Origin: Vitis vinifera
Taxonomy: Eukaryota > Streptophyta > Magnoliopsida > Vitales > Vitaceae
Assembly (NCBI RefSeq): GCF_030704535.1
Contig: NC_081812.1
Coordinates: forward strand, 16,155,001 to 16,219,000
Reading direction: 5' to 3'
DNA length: 64,000 bases
The notes beneath the pieces were generated by a model, which worked only from the letters and a program-made list of their open reading frames with translations, made no database searches and was not told where the DNA came from. Numbering within the stretch: position 1 is the first letter of the stretch; the number at the start of each line of letters is the position of its first letter. The position numbers and the translations under genes are program-made. Shown piece after piece: positions 10,861 through 23,152 of the stretch.

Positions 10861-13398
10861 AAGAAATTTTTTTTTTTAAAATTTAATTATTTCAGCACTT
10901 GAATAAAAGTTTAAAAAAATTTATTTTCCTTCCAAAAGGCTAAACATAACTTACACAGTTAATTAAAATTCATATATAAAAATATGCAACAGTGAATACT
11001 ATTACTTTCATGTCTATTAAAAGAAAATAAAAAGTATTTAAAAAATAATATAAAAATATAAACTACAAATTGATAATATTTTAAATATTAATTTAATTTA
11101 ATTTATTTATAGTAAAGATATAAAATAAATTTTTTTAATAAAATAAAATTCATAAGTAATTTAAGGATAGTATGGAGAGAGAGAGAAAAAAAAAATGGAA
11201 AAAAATCTTTTCATCCGCTCCATTTCTGCTGAGTCCCTGGTTTTCACCGCAATGCACAACACGGTCTTGGAAAGGGCTCATAAGTCATACGTCATGGCCA
11301 CCAAATAACAGCAACGTCTCAGAAGAACGATTTAAGGGTGCATAGGGATCATTCGATCTTCTACTGATTGGTCCCATTTGTAGCCTAACACCCAACTGGA
11401 GTTCTGACACGTCATCGGTCCACTTGGAATTTTCTGGATGCTTGTTATTGTCAACCAGGAGTCCCTTCAGGACTAGTCCATGAGATGGATTGACTGCAGG
11501 CCGGACTTTGGAGCAGCCTTGCCCACCAAATTGGAATTTATAAGCCAACTTTTTAAATATTGGGACACCAAAAAAAAACTATTGAATTGTTTTTTTGCCG
11601 TCATGTCTAGGATACTGTCTGTAACTGTCAACACAAATACAGGCCCTTCTCACATGCCTTCAATTTCGGGCAGTTGATCGATACTCCATCCGCACCTCTT
11701 TCCCTTCTGTCAATGCATTTGTTTTGAGACTTTAGACAATTTAAATATTTTTTTAAATTGAATAAATACTTTTTAGAGTTTTGATTTTAATAAGGGAATA
11801 GGATTACTAGGATGCATTGAGTGATCAACATCATGGCCTGCCAATCAGCAGGCGGGAGAGAAAAAAGGGGAAATGATTAGTCAATCTTATAGACTTTTTG
11901 TAAATACTATTAAAATGGTTGTGTGAAAAAATAAATATAAAAATAATTTTAATCTATTAATAATTTAAATTAAATTATTAAACTATTAAATAGATTTAAA
12001 AAGCATTACCTTTATGGCTTTATCTTATGGATTCAATCATTCAGATTTCAGAGGGTCAGAAATTTGTGAGGGGTCAAAACTTATCCATAAGAGGCATCAT
12101 CGTCATGTCATATCAAATTTCTAGAAGCAAATAGTTACGTAAATTATCTGACAAACCTTCCACCGCCATTGGACCGCCTTCTTCCACATCAAGGAATCTT
12201 GGAAATCACGTGTCTTCAGTCATTAGATGCTTGGTATTTACATTACTTTAAATCAAATCGTCAAGTCGTCTCCTACTTGCAAGGATAAAATAAGAAAATT
12301 TGTCATTGAGTCATATAAATGCAATAACATCCAACATTTTCCACAGTTTCAAACTTTGGTTTGAACAGAAGTTGGCACATTAATGATAGATGACTTCAGT
12401 GGCTACATTTTGGGAGAAAATTCAAGTCTTTCAAGTAAAGTTTGTAGGGAAAAAAAATGTCTCAGCCACACACCTAATAATGTAATATGATTGCATGGAA
12501 GGAAAATGTCTCAGATTAGGCGGAGATAAATTCAGACCAAGTTCAATCCCATTATCCAAAAGCAAAACCAGTTTAGTGATCAAGGGGCAGAATAGGAATT
12601 CTTTTTCGAAAGAGAATTTGAATTTATTACCTTGTTTATTCTAGGAAAGTATTAAATTAAATAAAAGGAAATAGTTTTTTGATAATTGATTTATCATAAA
12701 AAAAATATAAAAGAAAATTAATTAGAAATTTATATATTTTTATATAAAAAATAAAAATAAATGAAATAGGGTTAAATAAATAGATAAAAATAATTTATTA
12801 ATTTTTAATTAAATTTTTATTTTTAAAATTTTTCCCCCACAATTTTTCTCAAATTTTCTACTAATCAAACATAGGTTTAATATTCGGCCCAGCTTAAATG
12901 TGTTTTTCCTTGTTTTTGGCACTCCAAAATTTTCTAACTCCACTACCAGCCACAATGCAACTAGCATAGGAATAATTTTGAACAGGCTAACATTTAAATA
13001 GGCATGGCATCACAAGTTAAATGATTGCACTCCTAGGCGCAGTCATGCACCGCAGCACCAGTCAGAAGACCCTTGTGGGCTATTAGTTGGCCTAAAGATC
13101 ACAGCCCATCAACATGGGGAAGGGCAATGTGTGGAGGCCCGGGAAGAGAGATTAGATTATTGTTCTACGAAACTTGTCCAAAACCCTACACCCGTAATTC
13201 GCAAGGAACCTTTGTCCATACGTGGCCGTCGGTGCAGGGCCGGCCCCTGCTTTTGTTGGCATGTGGAGATCCAATCGATAAAACCAAAGAAAAGTCTGCA
13301 TTATTAGATGCCTCGTCTTCCATGTACATGTACATATCTTGGACTCTCTACATGATACAGATTATAGTGGTGTATCTTGGTCCTGTTTGATCCTTGTC
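10861..13398. other. Intergenic region
   Basis: Mixed AT-rich and moderate-GC DNA between the LecRK-IV-like gene and the protease-inhibitor gene. I see no supported gene; an 87-codon minus frame near 11285-11548 shows no known motif. The last 300 bases before 13399 would hold the inhibitor gene's promoter, but no clear TATA box stands out. Confidence 0.5.
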
Positions 13399-14557
13399 AT
13401 GGCTGACGAAAACCAGCGAACCGAGCTTCCGCAAGAGCGGCCCCAACAGTCAACAACCATCCCCCAAGAACAACCCCATCAATCAACGATACTCCTCCCA
13501 GGTAAGTTTCTTTTCCCTCTCTCCTGTTTTTATTTATTTATTATAATATGAGATTTAAGGAGCGAAAGAGCTCCGGGTGATGAAACTGTGAGTCTGTGGC
13601 CGCATAAAAATATCCCGCACAGGGTGATGTTTATTGTCATGAAAATGCCCTTTCCTCCAAAATGACTCATCTTTCCCTTTCATTTCAAATTCAAACAACA
13701 AAAAAGCCCAAAGGACCACTGCTGAAGGACAAAACCTACCTACCCAGAGAAGAGCCCACAAATTGCTGGCCCATGAGCCCTAGATCAAGATACAGTTTCA
13801 TAATAAGAAGACGGACTACCAACTCCAAAAGTTCACACGCAGTGAATTCTCTGCACCAAAATGATGAAGGTTATTTATACTATTACAAAAATGGAAAACA
13901 CATTTAAAACTTTCTTTTCTGATTCAATTTTCCCTTTTTATTTTTCCTAATCAAGCTTTGGGGGAGATTAGATTAGTCACCAGTCAAAGACACAGCTATA
14001 ATTCATATTATTCTTAAAAACCATTGAAAGTTGGCCAACCCCCATCAACAAGGCTTGCTTGCACGCATAAAATGCTTTTAACAATATGCATTGCGTGCCC
14101 ATAAGAGAGGCCTTTTTCGTTTTGGGTTGTGTTGTACATGTATCAACTGTATATGTTCCTTCACATTTGACCATTTTCTCATTCCTTTGAGGTTGGCCAA
14201 TCCAACTCATGGTGGCTTCAGTGGATCAGTAAGCTTTAAAACATAAAAGGGGCTGGGGCATTGGAAAACAGCCCCTAGATTACCAGCATGATACATGGTT
14301 AATTAACTTGTTCCCTAAATAATCCAGGGTCAGTGGGCCATCCATCTGGAGTAGAGGTAGCACCAAAAACAACATGGCCTGAGGTGGTGGGCATGACGGT
14401 GGAAGAGGCAGAAAGGAAGATAAGAGAAGATATGCCTAGGGTGCAGTTCCAAGTAGTTCCGCCAAATTGCTTTGTGACCATGGATTTCAACACTAGGCGA
14501 GTCCGACTGCACGTGGATTCTGAAGGAAAGGTTTCCCGGGCCCCTAGAATCGGCTGA
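13399..14557 (+). CDS. Potato type I (CI-2 type) serine protease inhibitor
   Basis: Two exons: 13399-13501 (ATG, 34 codons plus one base; donor GTAAGT) and 14328-14557 (acceptor CCAG, ending TGA), giving 110 residues. The first exon encodes a Gln/Pro/Thr-rich tail without a signal peptide. The second carries the inhibitor domain: TTWPEVVGMTVEEAERKI, the reactive-site loop with PPNCFVTMDF, then RRVRLHVD and the terminal APRIG. By alignment with barley CI-2 (IVTMEY) the P1-P1' bond would be Met-Asp, which suits subtilisin- or chymotrypsin-like enzymes. The stabilising loop arginines are present, and only one cysteine is seen, so no disulfide. Family members act against insect and microbial proteases and are often wound-induced. 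The long N-terminal tail is unusual for the family, which is normally about 70 aa. Confidence 0.88.
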
Positions 14558-14745
14558 TAGTTGTCAATGTCCTTCCCTAGAGACTAATATATTGGCCTTT
14601 ATAATGCATGTCTTTCCCTTGTATGCAGCAGATTTGGTGTTTCAGACTTTCTATATGTGGTATCTATTTTCATTTGGTTAGCTGGAGCTTTAAAGCTTGG
14701 ATTTTAATTAGTAAGAAGTAAGAACAAACTTGTTGTGCCATTTGG

Positions 14746-14751
14746 AATAAA
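14746..14751 (+). terminator. Candidate poly(A) signal AATAAA
   Basis: AATAAA lies about 190 bases after the protease-inhibitor stop codon, a normal distance for a plant 3' end signal. Confidence 0.4.
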
Positions 14752-17340
14752 TCAATTTCATCATATGAGAGAAGCCATCTTCCATTTGTTACATGAATTA
14801 ATCACTTATCAATCACAGGGTACCGGTTTTATAAAACGTGCGAGATTTTTAGGTAAGAGTCTAGGTGGAATTTGGCAAAAGTTCATCAAATTCTTAAAAT
14901 CACTGATTCAAGTCAAAATTAAAATATAATATAAGGCAGCTTGCTTTTGAGCAATTTTTTAGCCTACTTTAAACTCCTATTCATGGTTGATCCAAATCCA
15001 GGTTCAAAGTAGCTACAACAAACTATGCTATTTTTCTAAAGGAAAAGGAGCCCATGATGCTTTTCTTTTTCAATTCTAGAATGGAAGAAAAACACCAAAC
15101 ACCACTACCACAATGAAAGTTATTGATTGAGAAAAGCCATCTTTGATGACCTATTTATGAAACAAATAACCAGATAGGGTGGGGCAGACCAGGACTTTGG
15201 TGCCATGATCTCATCAAGTACCGACGATTCAGTCATGGAGTTAAAGAAGGGAATATTATAGACTAAAGCCATGAGTATGTTCCATTTTGCTAGAAATTCA
15301 AGGTCCCTAGCCTAAAACTTTCATATGTCTGCTTTCTATCTGTTGACTAGTTTGTGGAAGAAATCCTACTTAACAAGATATGCTATGCCCACAAAATCTG
15401 ACATGTATGCTTTCACATAGCTCAATTGGTTGGTAGGATGGCGTCTCAACTCTGAAGAAGGTCGAGAGTCCAACTCTTCATAAAAACCCTCAAGAAGATA
15501 GGGACAATGAAATTCTATGGGGGTTGAATAATTGGCAGTATTATTTCTAGAGCATTGTTAATTACACTGCAGATCAAAGTCTGCAAGGCTCTTGTACATT
15601 CGACAACCCCACCAATCAAGTGTTCAAGTGTGGGTTGAATGATTGAAATGATCGCCCTTTAATAATAAAAAGTTATGGGACATTAATTTGAACACTATGA
15701 AATACGAACCCCATCCATGACGGCACTATTTCTATGCTTAATTGAAGTGGATTTTCTTTGCAGCCCAAAAGGGGCTACCAACTAACAGGGGATGAATTTT
15801 GCACAATAGTTTAGTTTTCCAATTTGCTGATCAAGAGGAACAAAAATGAAGTCTTCTTGGTGTGTGTGGAAGTCTAGATTCCGCACCCACCCAAACAACA
15901 CTTCTGTTGAATTCTTTTAATTCTCCAGTCCACCACTAACTTGACTGCATTGGGTGGGAGGGCTGTGGAGTTCCACTCAACTTAAGGAATGGTTTGAGAA
16001 TACACCTTGAAGTCATTATTCGTATACCTTTGAAACTCTTGCATTAAAGTAGTCCAATCAACTGGGAGAGGACCAGAGGGGCCACAGTTTGATGGGTGCC
16101 ACCTTGGAAATCGTACTTGTCCATGAGCGCAAGAAAGGATGAATTTATTTTTATTTTCAGTTTTAGCCGTATCTGCAGTAGCGCTGGCACCATGTTTTCG
16201 AAAATATGATTTTGAAAACAATATCAGAGTTGGCACCTACATAAAAAGTTTAAAAGATGGCGTGCTAAGCCAGTGGCAGGGAGTTCTAACCTTCTGAACT
16301 CTTCATAAGTAACGTGATAAAGAAGCTGCTAATTCCAAAATGATTGAACTCCCTCCATTGGCTATTCCATTTTGTTTGACCTACTTGAGAGTTGAGAAAC
16401 ACTTGTCTAATCTCTACGATTTTTTCTTACCCAATTATTAGTTGTTTGAATTTTTAAACTGTGGTTGACTAAAGGAAAAGAGGAAATTTAGGTAAATTGG
16501 TAAAAACTTATTTCTGTGATCAGAGACAATCACAACCTGAATTTGTTCCTTGTGAAAGCACTGACAACTCTTCTTGGTGGTGTCTACTCACCAAGAACAT
16601 AGCCAGTCACATTAAAATTTAGTGATATAGAGTGGACCCTGGGAATACCTATCTGTACACTAGAGTAAATAAAACGACAAAGCTGCATGATTTTGGTTGA
16701 ACAAGTCGAAGTTTTGGATCAATTCTGAAATAATTCTTAATATGATCTTTCTTATTGACGTAGATGATCATGTGAATAAAAATTAATTTTTTTCTTAAGA
16801 GAAAACCGAGACCTACAATGACTCACAGCTCAACAAATCTTCCGATTTTGATGTAGTAACAGCAGTTTGCAGAAATTAAAGTAGGAGCATATAAAAAGTT
16901 TCTGTAATTCTTCATCAATAGCTGAACAAGGTTTTCATTTTTGCCCTCAAAAACACTAATAGACCTTAAAAAGAAATGGTTAGATGACCAAAAAAAGGAA
17001 AAGAAGGAAAAAAAAAAAAAAACAACCAATATAACAGTAAACCATTTCTTGAGCTAATTAAAATCATGGAAGAGACTACAAAACTGATATCATTTGGGAT
17101 TTTGCATGAACAAGAAGCTGTGCCCATTCCAGAATGTAAATGAAACAAGACAGAAGAATTCAGAATTCAGTTTAAGTCCAACTAATTTTCCTAGCTCACT
17201 TATTTACACACAAAAGGAAAAGAAAACTGTGTAACATTTGTAATGGCCATCTCATGATCTGATCTGGAGTGGGAAATAGAAAAGGAAAAGGAAAGCAAAA
17301 ACATGATGAACCCTCTGTTTCCTGGAAGAAGAACTTGTGC
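14752..17340. other. Intergenic region
   Basis: No supported gene between the protease inhibitor and the LecRK-S.4-like gene. It holds one tRNA-like segment near 15418-15470 and, at its right end, the presumed 3' untranslated region of the minus-strand kinase. Confidence 0.5.
15418..15470 (+). repeat. tRNA-like (SINE-style) segment
   Basis: A good box A (TAGCTCAATTGG, 15418-15429) is followed about 30 bases later by a degraded box B (GGTCGAGAGTC, 15460-15470). The spacing fits an RNA polymerase III tRNA-type promoter. Stems are poor, so it is not a functional tRNA gene; a tRNA-derived SINE head is the likeliest source. Confidence 0.35.
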
Positions 17341-19419
17341 TCAAAAAGAAGAGCCAAGGCTACCTCCTGTTGTCCCCCTTCCATTGAGAAGGGAAAGGGG
17401 GGAAGCATTAACAGAAGCAAAGCCAGCATTAACATTTTCATTGTCCACGGAGCAACTACTCCCCTTCTCATAGGAAGATGAGACATAGGAATGTACAAAA
17501 TCGTTGAATCCTGGGCTATCATCTTTCCCTCCATCATATGCACAGGGGGGGTTCAAGACCGCCGGCACCTCAACCTCTCCCTCTAGATATCTCACCACCT
17601 GCCTCATGCTGGGACGTGCGGTGGGTGAATAGCTGGAACACAACAACCCTAATTTCAAGACCATCACCACCTCGCCCTCGTCGTATTGGCCAGTTAATGT
17701 GGAGTCCACAGCTTCAAGAATCCTCCCTTCTGTCCACTTGTCCCACACCCAATCCACCAAAACCAGCTCTTCAGGCAGAGCTTTAGCCTCAATGGGTCTG
17801 CGTCCACATGTTACCTCAAGCAGTAGAGCACCAAACGCAAACACATCGGAGTTGGTTGTGGCCTTCCCTGTTCTTGAGAGCTCTGGTGCGAGATAGCCCA
17901 GTGTGCCCACCACCCTAGTGGTGCCTGGGTTGGAGCCATGTTCGTATAATCTTGCAAGTCCGAAGTCGCCGACTCGACCATTCAGTTCGTTGTCTAGTAA
18001 GACGTTACTGGCCTTAATGTCTCTATGAATAACCACTTGTTCGTAACCTTCGTGTAAATATAGAAGTCCGGAAGCAACGCCCTTTATGATATTGAATCTC
18101 TGTTCCCAACTAAGAATCAATTTGGGTTCATCAAAAAGGAATTTATCTAAGCTGCCATTTTCCATGAAATCGTACACGAGCATGAGGTTTCCGTACCTGC
18201 GGCACCAACCCAGAAGCTGAACCAGATTGCGATGGCGAAGTCGACCTATGCTAGCGATTTCGGATACGAATTCACGCATGCCCTGTTTGGAGTCATGTGA
18301 AATTCGCTTGACAGCAATTTGGGTCTGGGAATTAGGCAACGTTCCTCTGTAAACTCGGCCGAATCCGCCATGCCCAAGTAGCTCCTTGTCTCTGAATCCT
18401 TTGGTGGCTTTCTTGAGTTCTTGGTAGGAGAATCTATGAGGGCCAATATCGAGCTCCCATGCCTCGATGACATCTGCGTTCCTGATTTTCCTAATCATGT
18501 AAATGATAATAGAGACTGCAGATATAACTAGTACCACTGATGAAACCGAAAGGCCTATTGTTAGAGCAGTATGCCTCTCCTTAGGTTCGGGAAGGGATGG
18601 TAGGGAAGATAGATCGAGGCTTCGAGCGACTCCGTTCATCTTGAAGCTCCATCCGAAGACGTAATGTGAGCTGGCAAGTAAACCAGTAGAGGCAGAGAAG
18701 CCAACATACATGAATTCTTGGAGAATTGGCGAAAGATCCAAGGGGAAAGACAAAATTGGCAATTTGGGTTTGGAAGAAGAAGGCGAGAGCGTCACATTGA
18801 GAACATTGCCTACTGAATCATAATCAATCCATGCCTGAATCGTGTTCCCACTCTGGAGATTAATGCTTTGTTGCGTAGAATCATCCGTGTAATAGGCTGC
18901 GGGGGAAGAGGCGTTGGACTCCAAGCTGTCGATGTCGATGCCAACGTGGTTGTCGTTGATGTCTTCAAACTCAAAGTCCTTAACTGTGTCGAATTCGACG
19001 GCGAAGAGGTGGTTAGAAAAGTTGCCAATATCACTAGCATTAAGGAGTCCCAGATATTGACTGGGAAGAGCGCCTCTTAGCTCCTTAGATGGCGAAATTG
19101 CGAAAGCGAAGCCATGGCCGCCAAGCTTGGGATACTCGGGAACGATGGCGAAAGCGAAGGAGGTAGAGAAAGAGAAAGCGGTTCCATTGGTGGAGTTCTT
19201 GAACTGAAGAGGAAAGGAGTGAAAAGCATGACCCATTAATCTACTGGTCTCGTTTGTCAATCGAAGAATACCATCCTTGTCAATCTCTGCAACTCCGGTT
19301 TTGGTTAGGTTGGCACCAACATCACTGAATCCACCATAGAAGATCTCATCCACCTGGGATGTAACTGGGGTTGAAAGGAGAAAAACAATAGCAAGTAAGA
19401 TCGTGAGAGAAGTGGCCAT
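17341..19419 (-). CDS. L-type lectin-domain receptor kinase, LecRK-S.4 type
   Basis: An intronless receptor kinase of 692 aa from the first true ATG (19419; the frame upstream opens with GTG). Signal peptide [21 protein letters not shown]. The legume-lectin domain runs to about residue 265 ([36 protein letters not shown]). A transmembrane helix is at about 286-309, then the kinase with GHGGFG, IAVKR, HRD, DFG and APE, an active RD type. The C-tail contains [10 protein letters not shown] and is Ser/Gly-rich. Block for block it matches Arabidopsis LecRK-S.4 (At3g55550), for example [16 protein letters not shown] and [10 protein letters not shown]. Acts at the plasma membrane; ligand unknown. 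It lies about 7.6 kb from the LecRK-IV-like gene on the same strand but belongs to a different subclade, so the two are not a recent tandem pair. Confidence 0.93.
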   Translation of the reverse strand: MATSLTILLAIVFLLSTPVTSQVDEIFYGGFSDVGANLTKTGVAEIDKDGILRLTNETSRLMGHAFHSFPLQFKNSTNGTAFSFSTSFAFAIVPEYPKLGGHGFAFAISPSKELRGALPSQYLGLLNASDIGNFSNHLFAVEFDTVKDFEFEDINDNHVGIDIDSLESNASSPAAYYTDDSTQQSINLQSGNTIQAWIDYDSVGNVLNVTLSPSSSKPKLPILSFPLDLSPILQEFMYVGFSASTGLLASSHYVFGWSFKMNGVARSLDLSSLPSLPEPKERHTALTIGLSVSSVVLVISAVSIIIYMIRKIRNADVIEAWELDIGPHRFSYQELKKATKGFRDKELLGHGGFGRVYRGTLPNSQTQIAVKRISHDSKQGMREFVSEIASIGRLRHRNLVQLLGWCRRYGNLMLVYDFMENGSLDKFLFDEPKLILSWEQRFNIIKGVASGLLYLHEGYEQVVIHRDIKASNVLLDNELNGRVGDFGLARLYEHGSNPGTTRVVGTLGYLAPELSRTGKATTNSDVFAFGALLLEVTCGRRPIEAKALPEELVLVDWVWDKWTEGRILEAVDSTLTGQYDEGEVVMVLKLGLLCSSYSPTARPSMRQVVRYLEGEVEVPAVLNPPCAYDGGKDDSPGFNDFVHSYVSSSYEKGSSCSVDNENVNAGFASVNASPLSLLNGRGTTGGSLGSSF

Positions 19420-19585
19420 CACCTTAAGGTACACAAACGATCAAAAAGGAGTCCCAGATCCTTCTAGTTTGGTGAGATTTGATTCAAACGTGGAGAAATG
19501 GAAGTATGTGAGGTCGTTTTAGGCTGGGTTGGTGAAGAAGATCAAGGTGAATAAGAAAGCAGGTTTCTGAAAAGGAACATGTGAA

Positions 19586-19592
19586 ATTTATA
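19586..19592 (-). promoter_or_regulatory. TATA box of LecRK-S.4-like gene
   Basis: Minus-strand TATAAAT in the context CCTATAAATTTC, about 167 bases above the ATG at 19419. This is a plausible core promoter with a leader of about 135 bases. Confidence 0.45.
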
Positions 19593-22500
19593 GGTCACAT
19601 GGGGCCTTAACAGCTTCAGATTGGAGCAAAAGCAAAAGGCCTTGGAGGAGGGTAAGAGTGAGTCGGGAAAATCTACTCCAAACCACTGACCACAGACGAC
19701 ACGGACACTCTCAAATAAGGTGAAGTCTCATTTCTACGCAGTCAGGGTGCACCGTGCCTCGTGCACCCATATCTACTCTCTGGTCTTTTTCTTTCGGCTT
19801 GGTGCCTTTATGACGTGTGCACTTGGACCATCTTGTTCCCACTTGGCCCTTCAATCTTCTGGACGGAGTGGGCTTGTGATGCGCCGCACTCTAAAACCTA
19901 ACGCTTCCGATATTGCCTTCCTGGGTAAATGACAGCCTTGACTGCGTGTTGTTGGATCTGTTGTCAGGAAATTAGTGCATGCTTGACAAACGTTTCTAAA
20001 AATATATTAAAAACACTTTTCATTATATTTTAATAGAAAACAGTTCGTTTTTCTTTTTATCAAAAACAGTTTTATTTAAAAAAATTTATTATAAAAATAG
20101 GGTATTTTAGGAGAATACATTTTATTTGCTCTTAAATATATATATATATATATATTAAAATAATTATATAATGATAGAAAATGACTAAAAATAAAATATT
20201 ATAAATAAACATTATTTATAATAAATGTTAAAAATATAAAAACAATATTTAAAATTTCAAACAAACTTTTAAAAAATTATTTTGGTGGATCATTTTTTAA
20301 AACATTCCTGAGTAGATCTTTAAGGCTCTCAATGTTTTTAAAAATAATTATAAAAAACAGGTTTTGAAAATTATATTTTAATGTTTTATAAACAAAAGTT
20401 TGTTTGAAAAATTAAAATATTTTTAAAATATTTTTTTATATTTTAAATATACTTTTAAAATAATTTTTATCTATACTCCATTATTTTTAAATCATTTTCA
20501 ATTTTTGTATAATTATTTTTAAAATAATTATAAAAAATAGGGCACAATAATTAAATATAATTTAAAAAAATTATTTGAAAATACTATGTTTTCTAATTTT
20601 AAAAACAAAAAACTAAAATATGTTTGGGAAATATTTTTTAAAAATAATTTTGAAAAATAGGTTTTATGAACTGTTTTTAAAATTTGTTCTTTGATATTTT
20701 GTGACTTTTTTATGTTTTTAAATATGCTTTAAAAATAACTTTTATTTATAATGCTTTATTTTTAGTTATTCTTTTTATTTATATAATTATTTTTTAAATC
20801 CAAAACATCTAAGACATGTTGTATAAAAATACTTGTTTTCTTATTACTTTATGTGTTTGTCTATTTTTTTTTTCTAAAAAACAAAAAAAATTATTTTCAA
20901 AAATAGTTGCACAAAAGAATTATAGGTCTTATTTGTTAACAATATTTTAAAACAATTTTATGTATCTTAAAATGAAAATACATTTGAGAATCAAAAAATA
21001 AAAAATCGTTTTTTTATATTTAAAAACAATGTGTTTTTAAGTTGCTTTCATTTGTTTTTCAAGAGTTTTTTTAAAACAAATTATATAAATATAAAATAAT
21101 AATTAAAATTAAAGTATTATATATAAAAAATAATTTTAAAACATATTTAAAAAACATAGAAAAAATTGAAAATACTTCAAGTTCTTGGAATAAACTTCTG
21201 TTTTACAAAGTAGTAGAAAACCATTTTAAAATTTTTTTCTCAATAAATATTTTTTAAAACACTTCTTTATTGGAGTCCTAATTTTTGTTTTTAGAAACAA
21301 AAAAAATATTTTTTATTTTATGATTGTCAAATATATATATTTTTTCTTTAAAAAAAATTAAACACGATTATCAAACCATTTTTTTTTTTTTCAACTAGAA
21401 GAATAATTGAGAAATGTAAAAACATAAAACTTATGTCATGCCGTTCTACTCTCTTGATAAGATTCTAATAGTTAATGTCAGAAATTTCATCCCAACAAGC
21501 AATTTTTGAACAATCCACATATTATAATATTTGTTATGATTCTAAAAACAAAAAATATTCCATCTGTTTTTAAAACTTTCATTGCTTGGGCGATGCACGT
21601 GGGAAAGACACGGTTTGGTCTAACTCTAAATGGATGACCGTGCCCCCATCTTCTTCTGCAATTTTAGTAGCATTTAATACTGGACTAGCCACGTGTCCTC
21701 CAAAGTGTCTTCTCCAATAATCAATATCACGGTACAAGTTTAAAAATTTCACCCAAAAGCGATGCCGTAATTTTCTTTCCATAAAACAAAGACAAGCCAC
21801 ATGTTTTCATCAGAGGCTAGAAAAATAGCATCTCTGGAAAGCTATTGCCAAGTCTCCCTTTTCTTACGCCCAACATTGGTAACTACAACTAACGCTACTA
21901 GCCGTTTGGTGAGCTGCTCATGGGCTTCAAGCCGCCTTCATTTGTATTTTTGGTGCGATTTTTCACCTAAAATGGGCCAGCAGGATCCAGTGAAACTCTC
22001 CAATAAAAACCTTCAATTTCTGCAACAAAAAGAAGGTTTCCCATGTCTGCTCTATTCCTTTTCTTGGTCTACACTTGGACTAGTGATAGTTACGTGGGTC
22101 CAAATTCTCCTAAACTTCAAACCCACTTAGCTTTATTATAAACAATGTGGACTACAACATTACAAGGATGTAACTTGACTTTGGGGACAAAACTTTGGAC
22201 ATACTTAGCAGAGTATGCCTCTTAATTTAATCAATAAATCAACTTGCAGTTGAGAAAAATTCAATCTATGGGTATTAAATAAACATCCGGAGAATAAATG
22301 TCTATGAGTGGTTATGGCTGATGCAAACTCGCATTAGACGTAATGATGAATCACTACAGGTGATTTTCAATCATAAGGCCCATTGTTTTGTTGCGAGGAT
22401 AATCATAAGAAATGTTGCACGTTGGCCCAGAGATGGCCCACGCCGCTGCTGAGTCCTCCTTGAATCTTGCCTTTGCCCATTTCAATGCTTCATTCAGCTC

Positions 22501-23152
22501 ACCCCTGTGGGTTTTGAGGTGCAGCTGTTTTATGCTGTGTCCTGGTTCAGCAAGCTGGACAAGAAGGCTAGCTGTACATGGACACTGTTATTGAAAAAGT
22601 TAAAAGTTTGGTTAACCCATTTTCTTGTCATTTCCTGAAACTTTGGGTTAGATGTGAGCTTGAGGCAATGGTCAAGGCTGGTACGGTGTTACCCATGAAC
22701 TGAAAATGGGATGAGGTTGAACCAAGAGGATGTATTTGGCAGAAATAGAATTTAATAGCCACGAATGGGCAAGTTTTGAATAAGCCCATTGGATCTCTAC
22801 ACGTGACAAGCTCATTAAACCTCACTCCTCTGTCAATTAAATATAGCAAGTCAGATGGAAAATATACCAAGTTTTGAGAGGCGTGAACATCATATGGTTG
22901 ACCTGTATTAGTAGCCAAAAGATCTCAGTATAAAATCTGGTAGATGACCTAACTCTTGACTCTTTCTTACATCCACAAAACCGGGTTCATACGACAGAAA
23001 CAGAAGGCCTTCTAAAAGTGGAAAAACTAATAGAGGACAGAGGAATTATACACTATAACACAATTACATTCCACTAATGAGTGAAATTATCAACTCAATT
23101 CATAATTGGAGGTGATTTCTCCTTCTTGATATACTCAGATGCCTATTACGCA
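19593..23152. other. Intergenic region with long AT-rich block
   Basis: From about 19980 to 21560 the DNA is nearly all A/T. It repeats motifs such as TTTTTAAAAATAATT with AAAACAGGTTTTGAAAA, the style of piled-up AT-rich MITEs, but clean ends cannot be drawn. 21590-22600 is of normal composition with two G-box motifs, but no recognisable protein. 22650-23152 probably includes the Rubisco activase 3' untranslated region. Confidence 0.5.
21596..21695. promoter_or_regulatory. Pair of G-box/ABRE motifs without an obvious gene
   Basis: CACGTG occurs at 21596-21601 and 21690-21695, the second inside GCCACGTGTC, a strong ABRE/G-box form bound by bZIP and bHLH factors. CACGTG is palindromic so the strand is undefined. 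The nearest gene starts are about 2.2 kb (LecRK-S.4-like, 19419) and 4.2 kb (Rubisco activase, 25845) away. Confidence 0.4.

Noticed and set aside
11285-11548. 87-codon minus-strand frame with normal base composition
   Set aside because: No recognisable family and no exon context.
13073-13390. 105-codon plus-strand frame before the protease inhibitor
   Set aside because: Different frame from the inhibitor's first exon, no motif; it covers the expected promoter.
15982-16236. 84-codon minus frame
   Set aside because: No family signature and no neighbouring exons.
19420-19434. Five extra N-terminal codons of the LecRK-S.4-like protein
   Set aside because: The frame opens with GTG; the first ATG is at 19419.
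21579-22130. Two abutting frames (73 codons minus, 109 codons plus) around the G-box pair
   Set aside because: Neither shows a known motif, signal peptide or splice support; the lengths are possible by chance.
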